64,000 nt of DNA from an uncultured beta proteobacterium (GCA_903844215.1 CAIMSP010000154.1:1-64000), one strand, 5' to 3'; shown: positions 1 to 9,645, counted from the stretch's first letter. Numbers and translations are program-made. Notes: generated from the letters alone by a model not told the origin.

Positions 1-1
1 C

Positions 2-94
2 AAGCGTACCTGGTTCCGAGTCTTTGAGTTCATTGGATATATTTTCCAGCCGGAGGCCCGCTCCTTTATGGGCCAGCCCCCAATGGTCAAATGA
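2..94 (+). CDS. Possible C-terminal end of an unidentified protein (partial)
   Basis: A plus-strand reading frame enters the window at base 2 and stays open for 30 codons to a TGA at 92-94. The peptide is rich in aromatic residues (it contains WFRVFEFIGYIF). I do not recognise it. It would converge on the tRNA gene. The reading is short enough to occur by chance, so this is only a candidate gene end. If real, it could belong to whatever lies beyond the left edge, for example an element integrated at the tRNA. Confidence 0.2.
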   Translation, partial: KRTWFRVFEFIGYIFQPEARSFMGQPPMVK

Positions 95-110
95 TGACGT
101 CCTAAAAGAC

Positions 111-154
111 CGTGGGCCAAAAGTGGGCCAGAAATGGGCCAAATCTGGGCCAGA
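111..154. repeat. Four 11-bp direct repeats, TGGGCCA core
   Basis: The core TGGGCCA occurs at 113, 124, 135 and 146, exactly 11 bp apart, followed each time by A/G-rich spacer. A fifth copy of the core is at 69. A spacing of one helical turn places all copies on the same face of the DNA, as expected for a protein-binding array. The array lies beyond the 3' end of tRNA-fMet. Confidence 0.8.
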
Positions 155-158
155 AAGC

Positions 159-183
159 AAAACGCCCGCATGTAGTGGGCGTT
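159..183 (-). terminator. Terminator of tRNA-fMet
   Basis: AACGCCC (161-167) and GGGCGTT (177-183) form a 7-bp stem with a 9-nt loop. On the minus strand the hairpin is followed by a weak T-rich stretch (TTGCTTT). It sits 27 bases past the tRNA 3' end, so it most likely ends the tRNA transcript. Confidence 0.65.
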
Positions 184-209
184 GAGATCAAGTAAGTCCT
201 TGATTTTAT

Positions 210-286
<77 letters not shown>

Positions 287-296
287 GTAAGCTTGA

Positions 297-302
297 ATTA
301 TA
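297..302 (-). promoter_or_regulatory. -10 box of the tRNA-fMet promoter
   Basis: A perfect TATAAT on the minus strand sits in the 18-bp gap between rplQ and the tRNA, about 10 bases before the mature 5' end. No good -35 is visible 16-18 bp upstream, where it would lie inside the rplQ 3' end. This suggests the tRNA can be transcribed separately from the ribosomal operon. Confidence 0.55.
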
Positions 303-304
303 CC

Positions 305-700
305 TTATTTGGCTTCTTCGACTGCGTCCGTCGCGACGGCAGCAGGACGATCAACCAGTTCGACCAAGGCCATGGGTGCATTGTCACCGACGCGGTAACC
401 CATCTTCAAAATGCGGGTGTAGCCGCCGGGACGGGCCTTGAAACGTGGCCCGAGGTCGTTGAACAACTTGACGACGCTGTCGCGGTCACGCAGGCGGTCA
501 AACGCCAGACGGCGGTTGGCGAGCGTGGCCTCTTTGGCCAGGGTAATCATGGGTTCAACCACGCGGCGAAGTTCCTTCGCCTTGGGCAAGGTGGTCTTGA
601 TGACTTCGTGCTCGATGAGCGAGTTCATCATGTTGCGCAGCATCGCCAGGCGGTGCTCGCTGGTGCGATTGAGTTTACGTAGTCCGTGTCCGTGACGCAT
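305..700 (-). CDS. rplQ: 50S ribosomal protein L17
   Basis: The 131-residue protein starts [17 protein letters not shown], the signature start of L17, and contains the conserved [16 protein letters not shown] segment. L17 binds 23S rRNA near the exit tunnel of the large subunit. The length is typical for proteobacteria, with the usual short acidic tail after the conserved domain. It is the last gene of the alpha-type cluster, behind rpoA, but the 85-bp gap to rpoA holds a terminator-like hairpin. rplQ may therefore be made at a level different from rpoA. Confidence 0.98.
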   Translation of the reverse strand: MRHGHGLRKLNRTSEHRLAMLRNMMNSLIEHEVIKTTLPKAKELRRVVEPMITLAKEATLANRRLAFDRLRDRDSVVKLFNDLGPRFKARPGGYTRILKMGYRVGDNAPMALVELVDRPAAVATDAVEEAK

Positions 701-718
701 GGTGCTTTCCTTTATTTA

Positions 719-748
719 TTAAAAAAGGCAGCCGTATCAGGTACTGCC
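719..748 (-). terminator. Intrinsic terminator/attenuator between rpoA and rplQ
   Basis: On the minus strand GGCAG (748-744) pairs with CTGCC (731-727) across a 12-nt loop and is followed directly by six T and a further A/T run. A second hairpin, GAGCCC/GGGCTC (777-757), lies just upstream. The first has the form of a rho-independent terminator, but the stem is short, so partial readthrough into rplQ is expected. Confidence 0.6.
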
Positions 749-785
749 CTTGCACTGAGCCCGATTCATCGGGGCTCTTATTCTA

Positions 786-1775
786 TCAACGCTTATCCAA
801 GCCGGCTGGCGGCCAGTTTTCCACCTTCAGGCCCAAGGTCAGACCGCGCGAAGCCAAGACTTCCTTGATTTCGTTGAGCGACTTGCGACCCAGATTCGGG
901 GTCTTGAGCAACTCGTTTTCGGTGCGCTGAATCAGGTCGCCGATGTAATAGATGTTTTCCGCCTTAAGGCAGTTGGCCGAGCGAACCGTGAGTTCGAGCT
1001 CGTCCACTGGACGCAGCAGAATCGGATCAAACTGCGTGCTGCCACGTGGGCTCGGTGCATCAAACGCAGCCAGTTCACTGCCTTCGAGCTGGGCGAAGAC
1101 GGCCAGTTGTTCCACCAAAATCTTGGCCGAAGAACGCACGGCATCTTCAGCGCTGATGGCGCCGTTGGTCTCGATTTCGATCACCAGCTTGTCCAGGTCG
1201 GTACGCTGCTCAACGCGGGCGCTTTCCACCGTGTAGCTCACGCGCTTGACGGGGGAGAACGAGGCGTCCAGCACGATGCGGCCGATGGACTTGCTTGGCT
1301 CGTCGCCATAGCGGCGCATGGTACCGGGAACATAGCCCCGGCCCTTTTCAATCTTGATGCGCATGTCGAGTTTGCCGCCTGCAGACAGGGTGGCAATCAC
1401 GTGCTCAGGATTGATGATCTCGACGTCGTGCGGTGTCTGAATATCAGCTGCCGTGACAACGCCTTCGCCATCTTTGCGCAGGCTCAGCGTGACTTCGTCG
1501 CGGTTGTGCAGTTTGAAAACCACACCCTTGAGGTTCAACAAGATGTTGACGACGTCTTCTTGCACGCCATCGATGGACGAGTACTCGTGGAGCACGCCGG
1601 CAATCGTGACTTCGGTGGCGGCGTGTCCAACCATGGACGACAGCAAGACCCGGCGCAGGGCATTGCCCAGCGTGTGGCCATAGCCGCGCTCGAACGGTTC
1701 CAGAGTCACTTTCGCCCGGTTCAGAGCGAGTTGCTCGACGTTGATGGCTTTGGGTTTCAACAAATTTGTTTGCAT
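786..1775 (-). CDS. rpoA: DNA-directed RNA polymerase subunit alpha
   Basis: The 329-residue protein is the alpha subunit, which dimerises to nucleate RNA polymerase assembly and contacts UP elements and activators. Residues about 1-230 are the N-terminal assembly domain, including the [21 protein letters not shown] segment. Residues about 245-315 are the C-terminal domain, with the DNA-contacting helix region [17 protein letters not shown]. Length and domain order match other proteobacteria. It follows rpsD and precedes rplQ, the standard alpha operon order. Confidence 0.99.
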   Translation of the reverse strand: MQTNLLKPKAINVEQLALNRAKVTLEPFERGYGHTLGNALRRVLLSSMVGHAATEVTIAGVLHEYSSIDGVQEDVVNILLNLKGVVFKLHNRDEVTLSLRKDGEGVVTAADIQTPHDVEIINPEHVIATLSAGGKLDMRIKIEKGRGYVPGTMRRYGDEPSKSIGRIVLDASFSPVKRVSYTVESARVEQRTDLDKLVIEIETNGAISAEDAVRSSAKILVEQLAVFAQLEGSELAAFDAPSPRGSTQFDPILLRPVDELELTVRSANCLKAENIYYIGDLIQRTENELLKTPNLGRKSLNEIKEVLASRGLTLGLKVENWPPAGLDKR

Positions 1776-1884
1776 GCAGAATTCCTATCAATACCCCCGG
1801 CTCGTTACACCAGTAAGGCAAATGAAGTGCCTGACGCGCAGTGCCCCGCGAATCAGGTACGAGTTCAAATGAAACTAAAGACTA

Positions 1885-2508
1885 TCAGCGCGAATACAAC
1901 TCGACGATCAGCGATTCATTGATGTCAGCGGCGAATTCGTCCCGATCAGGAACCTTCTTGAACACGCCTTCAGACTTGGCCAGATTGACTTCAACCCAGG
2001 CTGGCAAGCCCACTTGGGTGGCCAATTGCAGGGCTTCGGCAATGCGAACCTGGTTCTTCGACTTCTCGCGCACCGACACCACGTCGCCCACCTTGACCAG
2101 GTAGGAAGGAATGTTCACGCTGCCGCCGTTGACAGTGATCGCCTTGTGCGACACGAGCTGACGTGCTTCGGCGCGCGTCGAGCCGAATCCCATGCGGTAC
2201 ACCACATTGTCCAGGCGCGATTCCAACAAGAACAACAGGTTTGCACCGGTATTGCCCTTGCGCTTGTCGGCCTCTTCAAAGTAGCGGCGGAACTGACGTT
2301 CCAGCACGCCGTACATGCGCTTGACCTTTTGCTTTTCGCGCAGGTGAATGCCGTAGTCAGATGTACGCGCACCAGAAGTGCGGCCATGTTGACCGGGCTT
2401 GGAATCGAACTTGACCTTGTCGCTGATCGAGCGGCGGGCGCTCTTGAGGAACAGGTCGGTGCCTTCACGGCGGGATAGTTTGGCCTTAGGGCCTAGGTAA
2501 CGTGCCAC
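1885..2508 (-). CDS. rpsD: 30S ribosomal protein S4
   Basis: The 207-residue protein starts [20 protein letters not shown] and has the S4 RNA-binding fold around residues 97-160 ([21 protein letters not shown]). S4 is a primary 16S rRNA binder and, in enterobacteria, the translational repressor of the alpha operon. Two stable hairpins lie in the gap upstream of this gene. The 109-bp gap to rpoA contains no further gene. Confidence 0.98.
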   Translation of the reverse strand: MARYLGPKAKLSRREGTDLFLKSARRSISDKVKFDSKPGQHGRTSGARTSDYGIHLREKQKVKRMYGVLERQFRRYFEEADKRKGNTGANLLFLLESRLDNVVYRMGFGSTRAEARQLVSHKAITVNGGSVNIPSYLVKVGDVVSVREKSKNQVRIAEALQLATQVGLPAWVEVNLAKSEGVFKKVPDRDEFAADINESLIVELYSR

Positions 2509-2533
2509 TTGAATGTCTCCATAGTTTCATCTG

Positions 2534-2577
2534 CCGCAAGGATTGCTTGCGGGAGCCAGCAACGCACAGTCGCTGGC
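2534..2577 (-). promoter_or_regulatory. Two adjacent hairpins in the rpsK-rpsD gap
   Basis: CCGCAAG (2534-2540) pairs with CTTGCGG (2546-2552), and GCCAGC (2555-2560) pairs with GCTGGC (2572-2577). They lie in the 89-bp leader directly before rpsD. There is no T-run, so they are not simple terminators. A role as RNA processing site, RNA stabiliser or S4 regulatory target is inference. Confidence 0.45.
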
Positions 2578-2597
2578 GGTGGGCTTGGTTGAGAAAA

Positions 2598-3002
2598 TTA
2601 GATGCGACGACGCTTTTGCGGGCGGCAGCCGTTGTGCGGCACAGGCGTCACGTCGGCAATCGACGTGATGCGGATGCCCAGGGCACCCAGGGCACGCACG
2701 GAGGAATCGCGTCCCGGGCCGGGGCCCTTGATTTCGACGTCCAGGTTCTTGATGCCTTGTTCCATGGCAGCGCGACCGGCCACCTCGGATGCCACCTGAG
2801 CAGCAAACGGTGTGGACTTGCGTGAGCCCTTGAAACCCTGGCCACCCGACGATGCCCAGGACAGCGCGTTGCCCTGGCGGTCGGTGATCGTGATGATGGT
2901 GTTGTTGAAGGAAGCGTGCACGTGTGCCACTCCGTCAGCCACATTCTTGCGAACTTTCTTGCGAACGCGCTGTGCGGCGTTATTTGCGGGTGCTTTTGCC
3001 AT
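2598..3002 (-). CDS. rpsK: 30S ribosomal protein S11
   Basis: The 134-residue protein carries the S11 hallmark [17 protein letters not shown] and the basic C-terminal tail ending [14 protein letters not shown]11 lies on the platform of the small subunit near the mRNA exit. The N-terminus is an Ala/Lys-rich extension common in betaproteobacteria. It lies 19 bp downstream of rpsM in the conserved order rpsM-rpsK-rpsD-rpoA. Confidence 0.98.
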   Translation of the reverse strand: MAKAPANNAAQRVRKKVRKNVADGVAHVHASFNNTIITITDRQGNALSWASSGGQGFKGSRKSTPFAAQVASEVAGRAAMEQGIKNLDVEIKGPGPGRDSSVRALGALGIRITSIADVTPVPHNGCRPQKRRRI

Positions 3003-3021
3003 GGGGGTCTCTCAATCCGAT

Positions 3022-3387
3022 TTATTTCTTCAACGACTGTGCTGCCTTGCGCGGTCCCTTGCGGGTGCGGGCATTCGTGCGGGTACGCTGGCCGCGCATG
3101 GGCAGACCACGACGGTGGCGAAAGCCACGATAACAGCCGATGTCCATCAAACGCTTGATGTTCATGGTGGTTTCACGGCGCAAATCGCCCTCGATCGTGA
3201 ACTGCGCGATCTGGTCGCGAATTTTTTCCAGATCACCATCCGTCAGATCTTTGATCTTCTTGGAGTACTCAATACCGCATGCTTCGCAAATCTTGCGAGC
3301 GCGTGTACGTCCAATACCGAAAATGGCGGTCAAGCCAATCTCCGAATGCTTTTGTGGTGGAATATTAATACCAGCGATACGTGCCAT
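3022..3387 (-). CDS. rpsM: 30S ribosomal protein S13
   Basis: The 121-residue protein starts [19 protein letters not shown]. It has the helix-two-turn-helix region and the basic C-terminal tail ([14 protein letters not shown]) that reaches tRNA in the decoding region. S13 sits in the head of the 30S subunit and takes part in intersubunit bridges. It follows rpmJ by 24 bp, as expected. Confidence 0.98.
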   Translation of the reverse strand: MARIAGINIPPQKHSEIGLTAIFGIGRTRARKICEACGIEYSKKIKDLTDGDLEKIRDQIAQFTIEGDLRRETTMNIKRLMDIGCYRGFRHRRGLPMRGQRTRTNARTRKGPRKAAQSLKK

Positions 3388-3411
3388 GATGGTCCTCTAA
3401 AACTCTTGCAA

Positions 3412-3525
3412 TCAGCCTTGGCGCTGTTTGTGACGTGGGTCTGTACAGATCACGCGGACAACGCCCTTGCGACGGATGATCTTGCAGTTGCGGCAAATTT
3501 TCTTTACCGAAGCCGAAACTTTCAT
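3412..3525 (-). CDS. rpmJ: 50S ribosomal protein L36
   Basis: This short gene encodes 37 residues (start [20 protein letters not shown], end DPRHKQRQG) with stop TGA at 3414-3412. The pattern of three cysteines and one histidine is the zinc-binding (C+) form of L36. The start ATG at 3525 is preceded by a clear AGGAG-type ribosome binding site (TTTTAGGAGAATGAA). It sits between infA and rpsM, its canonical location. Confidence 0.97.
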   Translation of the reverse strand: MKVSASVKKICRNCKIIRRKGVVRVICTDPRHKQRQG

Positions 3526-3560
3526 TTCATTCTCCTAAAAACTCAAACTCGATTCCAGAC

Positions 3561-3779
3561 CTACTTGGCCCGGAACACAATACGCGCCCGAGACAGGTCG
3601 TAGGGCGTCAATTCCACCGTGACCTTGTCGCCTGGGAGAATCCGGATGTAATGCATGCGCATTTTTCCAGAGATATGACCCAGGACAACGTGTCCATTTT
3701 CCAGCTTCACACGAAACGTCGCGTTCGGTAGATTTTCAACTACCTCGCCCTGCATCTGAATGACATCATCTTTGGACAT
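3561..3779 (-). CDS. infA: Translation initiation factor IF-1
   Basis: The 72-residue protein is a single S1/OB-fold ([40 protein letters not shown]). IF-1 blocks the ribosomal A site during initiation. The length matches the bacterial standard. The gene begins 5 bp after the secY stop and lies before rpmJ, so it is part of the same transcript. Confidence 0.98.
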   Translation of the reverse strand: MSKDDVIQMQGEVVENLPNATFRVKLENGHVVLGHISGKMRMHYIRILPGDKVTVELTPYDLSRARIVFRAK

Positions 3780-3784
3780 GTCGA

Positions 3785-5131
3785 TCAGTTACCCAGTGAA
3801 GTCTTGAAATTCGCCTTCTTCAGCAGAGACTCGTACTGCTGAGACATCATGTAGTTTTGCACCTGCGCCATAAAGTCCATCGTGACCACCACGATGATCA
3901 GCAGCGAGGTACCGCCAAAGTAGAACGGCACGTTGTAGCGCAGCGTCAGAAATTCCGGCACCAGGCAGACGAAGGTCACATAGATCGCGCCGGCCAAGGT
4001 CAAGCGGGTAAGAATCTTGTCAATGTACTTGGCGGTCTGCTCACCAGGACGAATGCCGGGAACAAAAGCGCCGCTCTTCTTCAGATTGTCCGCCGTCTCG
4101 CGGCTATTGAACACCAAGGCCGTATAGAAGAAGCAGAAGAAAATAATGGCGCTGGCATAGAGCAGCGTGTACACGGGCTGACCAGGCGCCACGGTGGCGG
4201 CGACATCCTTCAGGAAGCGCATCACCCAGCTGGCACTGTCGCCACTGCCAAACCAACCAGCAGCCGTGGCCGGCAGCAGGATGATGGAGGAGGCAAAGAT
4301 AGGAGGAATCACGCCAGCCATGTTCAGTTTGAGCGGCAGGTGCGAAGCCTGTCCACCGTAAACCTTGTTGCCCACCTGACGGCGTGCATAGTTGACCAAA
4401 ATCTTGCGCTGACCGCGCTCTACAAAGACCACGAAATACGTCACACCCATCACGATGGCGACCACCAGGATCGCCACCAGGATGCTCATGGCTCCGGTGC
4501 TCACCAGTTCGAGCAGTCCGCCGATGGCATTGGGCAAGCCCGCAGCGATACCGGCAAAGATGATGATGGAGATGCCGTTACCCAAGCCGCGTTCGGTGAT
4601 TTGTTCCCCCAGCCACATCAGGAACATGGTTCCGGCGGTCAGGCTCACCATTGCGGTAACGCGAAAGCCAAAACCGGGAGCCATCACCAGACCGGCGGCG
4701 CTTTCCAGCGCAAAGGCAATGCCCAGCGACTGAAACATGGCCAAGCCCAGCGTGCCGTAGCGGGTGTATTGGGTGATCTTGCGACGACCTGCTTCGCCCT
4801 CTTTCTTCATCTGCTCCATCGTCGGCACGACGTAGGTCAGCAGCTGCATCACGATGGATGCGGAAATGTAGGGCATGATTCCCAGGGCAAACACCGTGAA
4901 GCGCGACAGCGCGCCGCCAGAGAACATATTGAACAAACTCAATATGCCGCCTTGCTGGCCCTTGAACAGCTGCTGGAGCTGATCCGGGTTGATGCCAGGA
5001 ACAGGAATGTGCGCCCCCACGCGGTACACGACCAGCGCCAACAACAAGAAGACGAGCCGACGACTCAGGTCGCCATACTTGCCTGTTTTTGCGATTTGAG
5101 CTGAACCAGTTGCCACGCGTTTTTCTTTCAA
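3785..5131 (-). CDS. secY: Protein translocase subunit SecY
   Basis: The 448-residue protein has about ten hydrophobic spans and the conserved SecY segments ([51 protein letters not shown]). SecY forms the protein-conducting channel in the inner membrane with SecE and SecG. The gene lies between rplO and infA as in other spc operons, so the main export pore is co-expressed with ribosomal proteins. Confidence 0.99.
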   Translation of the reverse strand: MKEKRVATGSAQIAKTGKYGDLSRRLVFLLLALVVYRVGAHIPVPGINPDQLQQLFKGQQGGILSLFNMFSGGALSRFTVFALGIMPYISASIVMQLLTYVVPTMEQMKKEGEAGRRKITQYTRYGTLGLAMFQSLGIAFALESAAGLVMAPGFGFRVTAMVSLTAGTMFLMWLGEQITERGLGNGISIIIFAGIAAGLPNAIGGLLELVSTGAMSILVAILVVAIVMGVTYFVVFVERGQRKILVNYARRQVGNKVYGGQASHLPLKLNMAGVIPPIFASSIILLPATAAGWFGSGDSASWVMRFLKDVAATVAPGQPVYTLLYASAIIFFCFFYTALVFNSRETADNLKKSGAFVPGIRPGEQTAKYIDKILTRLTLAGAIYVTFVCLVPEFLTLRYNVPFYFGGTSLLIIVVVTMDFMAQVQNYMMSQQYESLLKKANFKTSLGN

Positions 5132-5140
5132 AAGGAAAAA

Positions 5141-5572
5141 TTAAGCGACGCTTCCGCCAACAGCTTCCAGTGCCGCCTTGGCACCTGCTGTTGCACCCAC
5201 ACCGGTGAGCTTGATCGCGATCGTGATCTTGCCGGTGTTGATGACCTTGACCACGCGGGCCATCTCTTTGACGAGACCGGCCGCTTTGAGCGTCAACATG
5301 TCGACTTCAGCTGCGCCGAGCTTTTCCAGCGAGGTGAGCGTGACTTCGGCGTTGTACTTGAGCGTGGTGGACTTGAAACCGCGCTTTGGCAAACGGCGTT
5401 GCAAAGGCATCTGACCGCCTTCGAAACCGACCTTGTGGTAACCACCGGCACGTGACTTCTGACCCTTGTGACCACGACCTGCGGTCTTGCCGATGCCCGA
5501 GCCGATACCGCGTCCCACACGACGCTTGTAGTGCTTGGCGCCATCAGCCGGCTGGATGCTATTGAGTTCCAT
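5141..5572 (-). CDS. rplO: 50S ribosomal protein L15
   Basis: The 143-residue protein starts [20 protein letters not shown] and has the Gly-rich basic N-terminal half typical of L15 ([17 protein letters not shown]). The frame is open upstream, but the ATG at 5572 is chosen because AGGA lies five bases before it and the family starts at this point. The neighbouring ATG at 5575 is too close to that site. L15 is a late assembly protein of the 50S subunit. Confidence 0.97.
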   Translation of the reverse strand: MELNSIQPADGAKHYKRRVGRGIGSGIGKTAGRGHKGQKSRAGGYHKVGFEGGQMPLQRRLPKRGFKSTTLKYNAEVTLTSLEKLGAAEVDMLTLKAAGLVKEMARVVKVINTGKITIAIKLTGVGATAGAKAALEAVGGSVA

Positions 5573-5642
5573 CATCTTCCTTTTTAGTTGAGGGGCCTGC
5601 CGCTTTGCGCAAGGCGCTGGCCGGTCCCACAATCAATTTTTA

Positions 5643-5825
5643 TCAGAGCACTTTGACCAGGTAGCTGATCTTGTTGATCATGCCGCGCACGTCAGGCGTA
5701 TCCACCAATTCCTTGGTGCTGTTGATCTTGCGCAGACCCAGTCCACGCACGGTTGCCCGGTGCGATTCCTTGCAGCCAATGGGGCTACGAACCAGTTGAA
5801 CTTTTACGGTTTGTTGTGTCGTCAT
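5643..5825 (-). CDS. rpmD: 50S ribosomal protein L30
   Basis: The 60-residue protein contains [23 protein letters not shown], a recognisable L30 core broken here only by Ala/Gly variation. L30 is a small ferredoxin-like fold protein of the large subunit. It lies between rpsE and rplO in the normal order, with a 14-bp gap to rpsE. Confidence 0.97.
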   Translation of the reverse strand: MTTQQTVKVQLVRSPIGCKESHRATVRGLGLRKINSTKELVDTPDVRGMINKISYLVKVL

Positions 5826-5839
5826 GGTGAAGCTCCCGG

Positions 5840-6367
5840 TTAAACGAAGAGTTCTTCAACGGTCTTGCCGCGCTTGGCCGCCACATCCGCTGGAGTTGTG
5901 GAGTGACGCAATGCGTCGAGCGTGGCGCGAACCATGTTGTAGGGGTTGCTCGATCCATGGCTTTTGGCCACGATATCGGTGATGCCGATGACTTCAAAGA
6001 CAGCGCGCATGGGACCGCCAGCAATGATGCCCGTGCCCTTGGGGGCCGGCGCCATCATGACATTCGCAGCACCGTGATGACCCATCACCTGGTGGTGAAT
6101 GGAACCATTGCGCAAATTGACCTTGATCAGATTGCGGCGTGCTTCTTCCATGGCCTTCTGCACAGCAGCTGGCACTTCCTTGGATTTGCCCTTGCCCATG
6201 CCGACGCGCCCGTCGCCGTCACCCACCACGGTGAGTGCCGCGAAACCGAGAATACGACCACCCTTGACCACCTTGGTCACGCGGTTGATCGCGATCATCT
6301 TTTCGCGCATGCCGTCTTCAGGACCTGCAGCGGCTTTACCCTGCATTTTTGCTTGAACTTTTGCCAT
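5840..6367 (-). CDS. rpsE: 30S ribosomal protein S5
   Basis: The 175-residue protein has the S5 N-terminal double-stranded-RNA-binding-like domain ([19 protein letters not shown]) and the C-terminal domain ([35 protein letters not shown]). S5 helps maintain decoding accuracy and mRNA unwinding at the entry channel. Length and position between rplR and rpmD are standard. Confidence 0.98.
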   Translation of the reverse strand: MAKVQAKMQGKAAAGPEDGMREKMIAINRVTKVVKGGRILGFAALTVVGDGDGRVGMGKGKSKEVPAAVQKAMEEARRNLIKVNLRNGSIHHQVMGHHGAANVMMAPAPKGTGIIAGGPMRAVFEVIGITDIVAKSHGSSNPYNMVRATLDALRHSTTPADVAAKRGKTVEELFV

Positions 6368-6384
6368 TTTGTTTTCCGTTCCGC

Positions 6385-6750
6385 TTAGAACTGCAAGCCG
6401 CCCGCACGGGCTGCGTCGGCCAAAGCCTTGACGCGACCGTGGTACGCAAAACCTGAGCGATCAAATGCCACTTTCTCTACACCAGCGGCCTTCGCTTTTT
6501 CAGCGATAAGCGTGCCAATGGCCGTTGCAGCAGCGGTGTTGCCACCCTTGCCTGATCCGCCCAGCGACGCACGAATGGTCGCGTCGGCGGTCGATGCTGC
6601 TGCCAGCACCTTGGAGCCGTCGCCAGAGATGACGCTGGCGTAAATGTGTAAGTTGGTGCGGTTCACGGTCAAACGGGCCACACCCTGGATCGCGATGCGA
6701 ATACGGGTTTGGCGTGAACGACGCAGACGCTGCTCTTTTTTGGTCAACAT
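6385..6750 (-). CDS. rplR: 50S ribosomal protein L18
   Basis: The 121-residue protein starts [19 protein letters not shown] and ends with the conserved [25 protein letters not shown] pattern. L18 binds 5S rRNA with L5 and L25 in the central protuberance. The gene lies 11 bp after rplF and 17 bp before rpsE. Confidence 0.98.
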   Translation of the reverse strand: MLTKKEQRLRRSRQTRIRIAIQGVARLTVNRTNLHIYASVISGDGSKVLAAASTADATIRASLGGSGKGGNTAAATAIGTLIAEKAKAAGVEKVAFDRSGFAYHGRVKALADAARAGGLQF

Positions 6751-6761
6751 GATGCTGCCCC

Positions 6762-7295
6762 TTACTTCTTCTTGGTTTCTTTGATCGTGATCTTCTCGTC
6801 CGAATAACGAATACCCTTGCCCTTGTAGGGCTCCGGTGGTCGAATCGCACGGATCTCGGCGGCAACCTGGCCAACGCGTTGGCGGTCAGCACCCTTGATC
6901 AGGATTTCTGTCGGGGTCGGTGTTGCCACCGTGATCCCTGCAGGCATTTCCTTGTCAACGGGATGCGAGTAACCCACGGTCAGGTTCAGCTTGGAGCCCA
7001 CGGCTTGCGCCTTGTAGCCCACGCCGACCAGACTGAGCTTCTTCTCGAAACCCTTGGTCACGCCGACCACCATGTTGTTCACCAGTTGGCGCATGGTGCC
7101 GCTCATTGCGTCGGCTTCGCGGGAGTCGTTTGCGGGTGCAAAGCTCAGCTTGCCAGCGTCGTTGGTGATGGTCACCAGTTTGTTCTGCGTCAGGTGCAGG
7201 GCGCCGCCCGTTCCCTTGACACTGATCTGATCTTCCTTGATCGACACATCCACGCCAGCGGGGATGGTGACAGGCATTTTTCCTACTCGGGACAT
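6762..7295 (-). CDS. rplF: 50S ribosomal protein L6
   Basis: The 177-residue protein starts [19 protein letters not shown] and contains the C-terminal signature [17 protein letters not shown]6 has two similar RNA-binding domains and lies near the sarcin-ricin loop. Typical length; between rpsH and rplR. Confidence 0.98.
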   Translation of the reverse strand: MSRVGKMPVTIPAGVDVSIKEDQISVKGTGGALHLTQNKLVTITNDAGKLSFAPANDSREADAMSGTMRQLVNNMVVGVTKGFEKKLSLVGVGYKAQAVGSKLNLTVGYSHPVDKEMPAGITVATPTPTEILIKGADRQRVGQVAAEIRAIRPPEPYKGKGIRYSDEKITIKETKKK

Positions 7296-7320
7296 TTCAG
7301 TTTCTCCTCACGTCTGCCGC

Positions 7321-7716
7321 TTACGCCACGTAGCAAAGAACTTCACCACCGACACCGGTAGCGCGCGCTTTGCGATCGGTCATCACACCCTGGGGCGTGG
7401 TGACAATGGCGACGCCCAAGCCATTCTTGACTTGTGGAATGGCGTCGCGGCCTTTGTACACACGCAAGCCGGGACGGCTCACGCGCTCGATACGTTCGAT
7501 CACGGGGCGACCCGCGTAGTACTTCAAGGTGATTTCGAGTTCGGACTTGCCGCCTTCGGTTTTGACCTGGAAGCCATCGATATAACCTTCGTCCTTCAGC
7601 ACCTGCGCAATAGCCGCCTTCACTTTGGAAGATGGCAACGATACGGTGGCTTTGGCCACCATTTGCGCATTGCGGATTCGCGTCAGCAAGTCGGCAATGG
7701 GATCACTCATGCTCAT
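7321..7716 (-). CDS. rpsH: 30S ribosomal protein S8
   Basis: The 131-residue protein starts [19 protein letters not shown] and ends with the S8 C-terminal block [22 protein letters not shown]8 binds the central domain of 16S rRNA. In E. coli it also represses the spc operon at the rplE start. I did not identify an equivalent target structure by eye. Confidence 0.98.
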   Translation of the reverse strand: MSMSDPIADLLTRIRNAQMVAKATVSLPSSKVKAAIAQVLKDEGYIDGFQVKTEGGKSELEITLKYYAGRPVIERIERVSRPGLRVYKGRDAIPQVKNGLGVAIVTTPQGVMTDRKARATGVGGEVLCYVA

Positions 7717-7737
7717 GTTTAATCTCTCCTACCTTGC

Positions 7738-8043
7738 TTACCAGCTGGCCTTGACCATGCCGGGAATATCCCCAGCAAAAGCCATTTCGCGAATCTTGGC
7801 GCGTGCCAATCCGAACTGACGGAATGTTCCACGCGGACGACCCGTGATCGCGCAACGGTTGCGTTGGCGCGTCGGGTTGGCGTTGCGCGGCAGCTTCTGC
7901 AGGCCCAGACGGGCTGCAGCACGCTCTTCGTCGCTACGCTTAATATCACTTGCAATGCCTTTGAGTTCCGCGTGTTTCTTCGCGTACTTGGCAACCAATT
8001 TATCTCGTTTGAGCTCGCGCTCGATCAAAGCCATCTTAGCCAC
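7738..8043 (-). CDS. rpsN: 30S ribosomal protein S14 (zinc-independent form)
   Basis: The 101-residue protein starts [17 protein letters not shown] and carries [20 protein letters not shown]. It is the longer form without the CxxC zinc motifs, the usual type in proteobacteria. S14 sits in the 30S head. It follows rplE by 8 bp. Confidence 0.98.
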   Translation of the reverse strand: MAKMALIERELKRDKLVAKYAKKHAELKGIASDIKRSDEERAAARLGLQKLPRNANPTRQRNRCAITGRPRGTFRQFGLARAKIREMAFAGDIPGMVKASW

Positions 8044-8051
8044 GCGTCACC

Positions 8052-8591
8052 TCAGTTCTTGAAAGGGAAACGGAAGCCGGTGAGGAGCGCCTTGCACTCT
8101 TCATCGTTCTTGGCCGTTGTGGTGATACTGATATTGAGGCCGCGCAAGGCGTCAACCTTGTCGTACTCGATTTCAGGGAAAATAATCTGTTCCTTGACGC
8201 CGATGTTGTAGTTACCGCGGCCATCAAATGCGCGACCCGAAATGCCGCGGAAGTCACGTACGCGGGGCAGAGCCACAGTCACGAAACGGTCCAGGAATTC
8301 GTACATCTTCACGCCACGCAGCGTGACCATGCAGCCAATGGCCTGGTTTTCACGAATCTTGAAGCCGGCGATTGCCTTCTTCGACTTCGTGACAACCGGA
8401 CGCTGGCCCGCAATCTTGGTCAGATCGGCAACGGCGTTGTCCATGACCTTCTTGTCGGCGACGGCCTCACTCACACCCATGTTGAGCGTGATCTTGGACA
8501 GGCGCGGCACTTGCATCGGCGACTTGTAGCCAAACTTGGCTATCAGTTCCGGCACGAGTTTTTCGCGATAGTGTTGTTGTAGACGTGCCAT
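8052..8591 (-). CDS. rplE: 50S ribosomal protein L5
   Basis: The 179-residue protein starts [20 protein letters not shown] and has the conserved [20 protein letters not shown] segment. L5 binds 5S rRNA and contacts the P-site tRNA through the central protuberance. The gene starts only 2 bp after the rplX stop, so translation is probably coupled. Confidence 0.98.
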   Translation of the reverse strand: MARLQQHYREKLVPELIAKFGYKSPMQVPRLSKITLNMGVSEAVADKKVMDNAVADLTKIAGQRPVVTKSKKAIAGFKIRENQAIGCMVTLRGVKMYEFLDRFVTVALPRVRDFRGISGRAFDGRGNYNIGVKEQIIFPEIEYDKVDALRGLNISITTTAKNDEECKALLTGFRFPFKN

Positions 8592-8593
8592 GC

Positions 8594-8914
8594 TTATGCC
8601 ACCTTGATTTCTTCGCCGCTGGACTTGAAAACGCGAAAGCGTTTGCCATCCGCCGACACCTTGATACCCACGCGGTCAGCCTTGCCCGTGGCGCTATTGA
8701 AAATAGCAACATTGGACTGGTGAATCGGCATGGCTTTTTCGACGATACCGCCGACCGTGCCCTTGAGCGGATTGGGCTTGGTGTGTTTCTTCACCAAGTT
8801 GATTCCGTCGAGCAACAGATAGCTGTCATCCTTGCGCAGCGTGACTTTGCCGCGCTTACCCTTGTCGCGCCCTGCGAGCACGATCACTTCATCGCCTTTG
8901 CGAATCTTGTTCAT
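8594..8914 (-). CDS. rplX: 50S ribosomal protein L24
   Basis: The 106-residue protein starts [20 protein letters not shown], the KOW motif of L24, an assembly initiator that binds 23S rRNA near the 5' end. It lies 9 bp behind rplN, in the usual rplN-rplX-rplE order. Confidence 0.98.
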   Translation of the reverse strand: MNKIRKGDEVIVLAGRDKGKRGKVTLRKDDSYLLLDGINLVKKHTKPNPLKGTVGGIVEKAMPIHQSNVAIFNSATGKADRVGIKVSADGKRFRVFKSSGEEIKVA

Positions 8915-8923
8915 GGCGTGTCC

Positions 8924-9292
8924 TTAAAGAACTTCAGGAGCCAAAGACACGATCTTCATGAACTTCTCAGTGCGCAGTTCACGCGTCACTGGGCCGAAGA
9001 TGCGGGTGCCGATAGGCTCCAACTTGGCATTGAGCAACACTGCTGCATTGCCATCGAATTTGACGAGTGAACCATCAGGGCGACGAATGCCCTTGGCGGT
9101 ACGCACGACAACGGCGCTATAGACCTCGCCTTTTTTGACGCGGCCGCGCGGAGCGCACTCCTTGATGCTCACTTTGATGACGTCGCCAACGCTGGCGTAA
9201 CGACGCTTGGAGCCGCCCAGCACCTTGATGCATAGGACGGATTTAGCACCGGTATTGTCGGCAACTTCTAACCGTGTTTCAGTCTGGATCAT
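8924..9292 (-). CDS. rplN: 50S ribosomal protein L14
   Basis: The 122-residue protein starts [19 protein letters not shown]. The frame is open five codons further upstream, but the family start and usual length (122) fix the ATG at 9292. L14 lies at the subunit interface with L19. It is the first gene of this cluster. In many bacteria rpsQ, rpmC and rplP precede it, but here the next gene upstream is divergent proC, so the cluster begins with its own promoter. Confidence 0.98.
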   Translation of the reverse strand: MIQTETRLEVADNTGAKSVLCIKVLGGSKRRYASVGDVIKVSIKECAPRGRVKKGEVYSAVVVRTAKGIRRPDGSLVKFDGNAAVLLNAKLEPIGTRIFGPVTRELRTEKFMKIVSLAPEVL

Positions 9293-9645
9293 TTCAAATA
9301 TTCCCAACTTGCACCAGGTGCGCCAAAGGTCCTTGAACCTTCAAAACACCCAATCAGTCTTGGGCCCGTCGTCCACGCCACGAACCATTCATGACGCTTT
9401 GCTGGGCAGATACTTCGTGCTTTTCTGCAGCGAAGCCCACGATTATGTCAAAGATTCCCGGCCCCGTCAACACCTTTTTCGCCTAAATGTTGAGAAACCC
9501 GCCACGCCCCGGTCTTCAGCAGAGGAAATCGTGCTGCGCGGACGCCTTGAATTCGTCCAAGCGCAGGTTCTGGGCGGCTTGCTGCTGCATCGTGGCGCAT
9601 GTGAACGCCCGGCGGCGCCAGCGCAAGGCACTAAACTCCAGCCCC
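9293..9645. other. Divergent rplN/proC intergenic region
   Basis: No gene is supported in these 353 bases. The minus strand holds a sigma70-type promoter at 9442-9470, giving a leader of about 140 nt before rplN. The leader includes short self-complementary stretches near 9301-9340 that could fold. I see no clear plus-strand promoter for proC by eye. Confidence 0.6.
9442..9470 (-). promoter_or_regulatory. Sigma70-type promoter of the spc cluster
   Basis: On the minus strand TTGACG (9470-9465) and CATAAT (9447-9442) are separated by exactly 17 bp. Each hexamer has one mismatch to consensus. Transcription should begin near 9435 and run into rplN. This is the only strong promoter I found in front of the ribosomal genes. 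Confidence 0.75.

Noticed and set aside
3857-5104. Long open frame antisense to secY
   Set aside because: It mirrors secY codons in GC-rich DNA, is rich in His/Gln/Arg and has no recognisable domain.
7826-7841. TGTTCCACGCGG in rpsN, parS-like
   Set aside because: Half match only, with the central CACGTG destroyed.
9487-9645. N-terminal extension of ProC by 53 residues
   Set aside because: The extension has no family similarity and overlaps the leader region; the ATG at 9646 gives the normal length.
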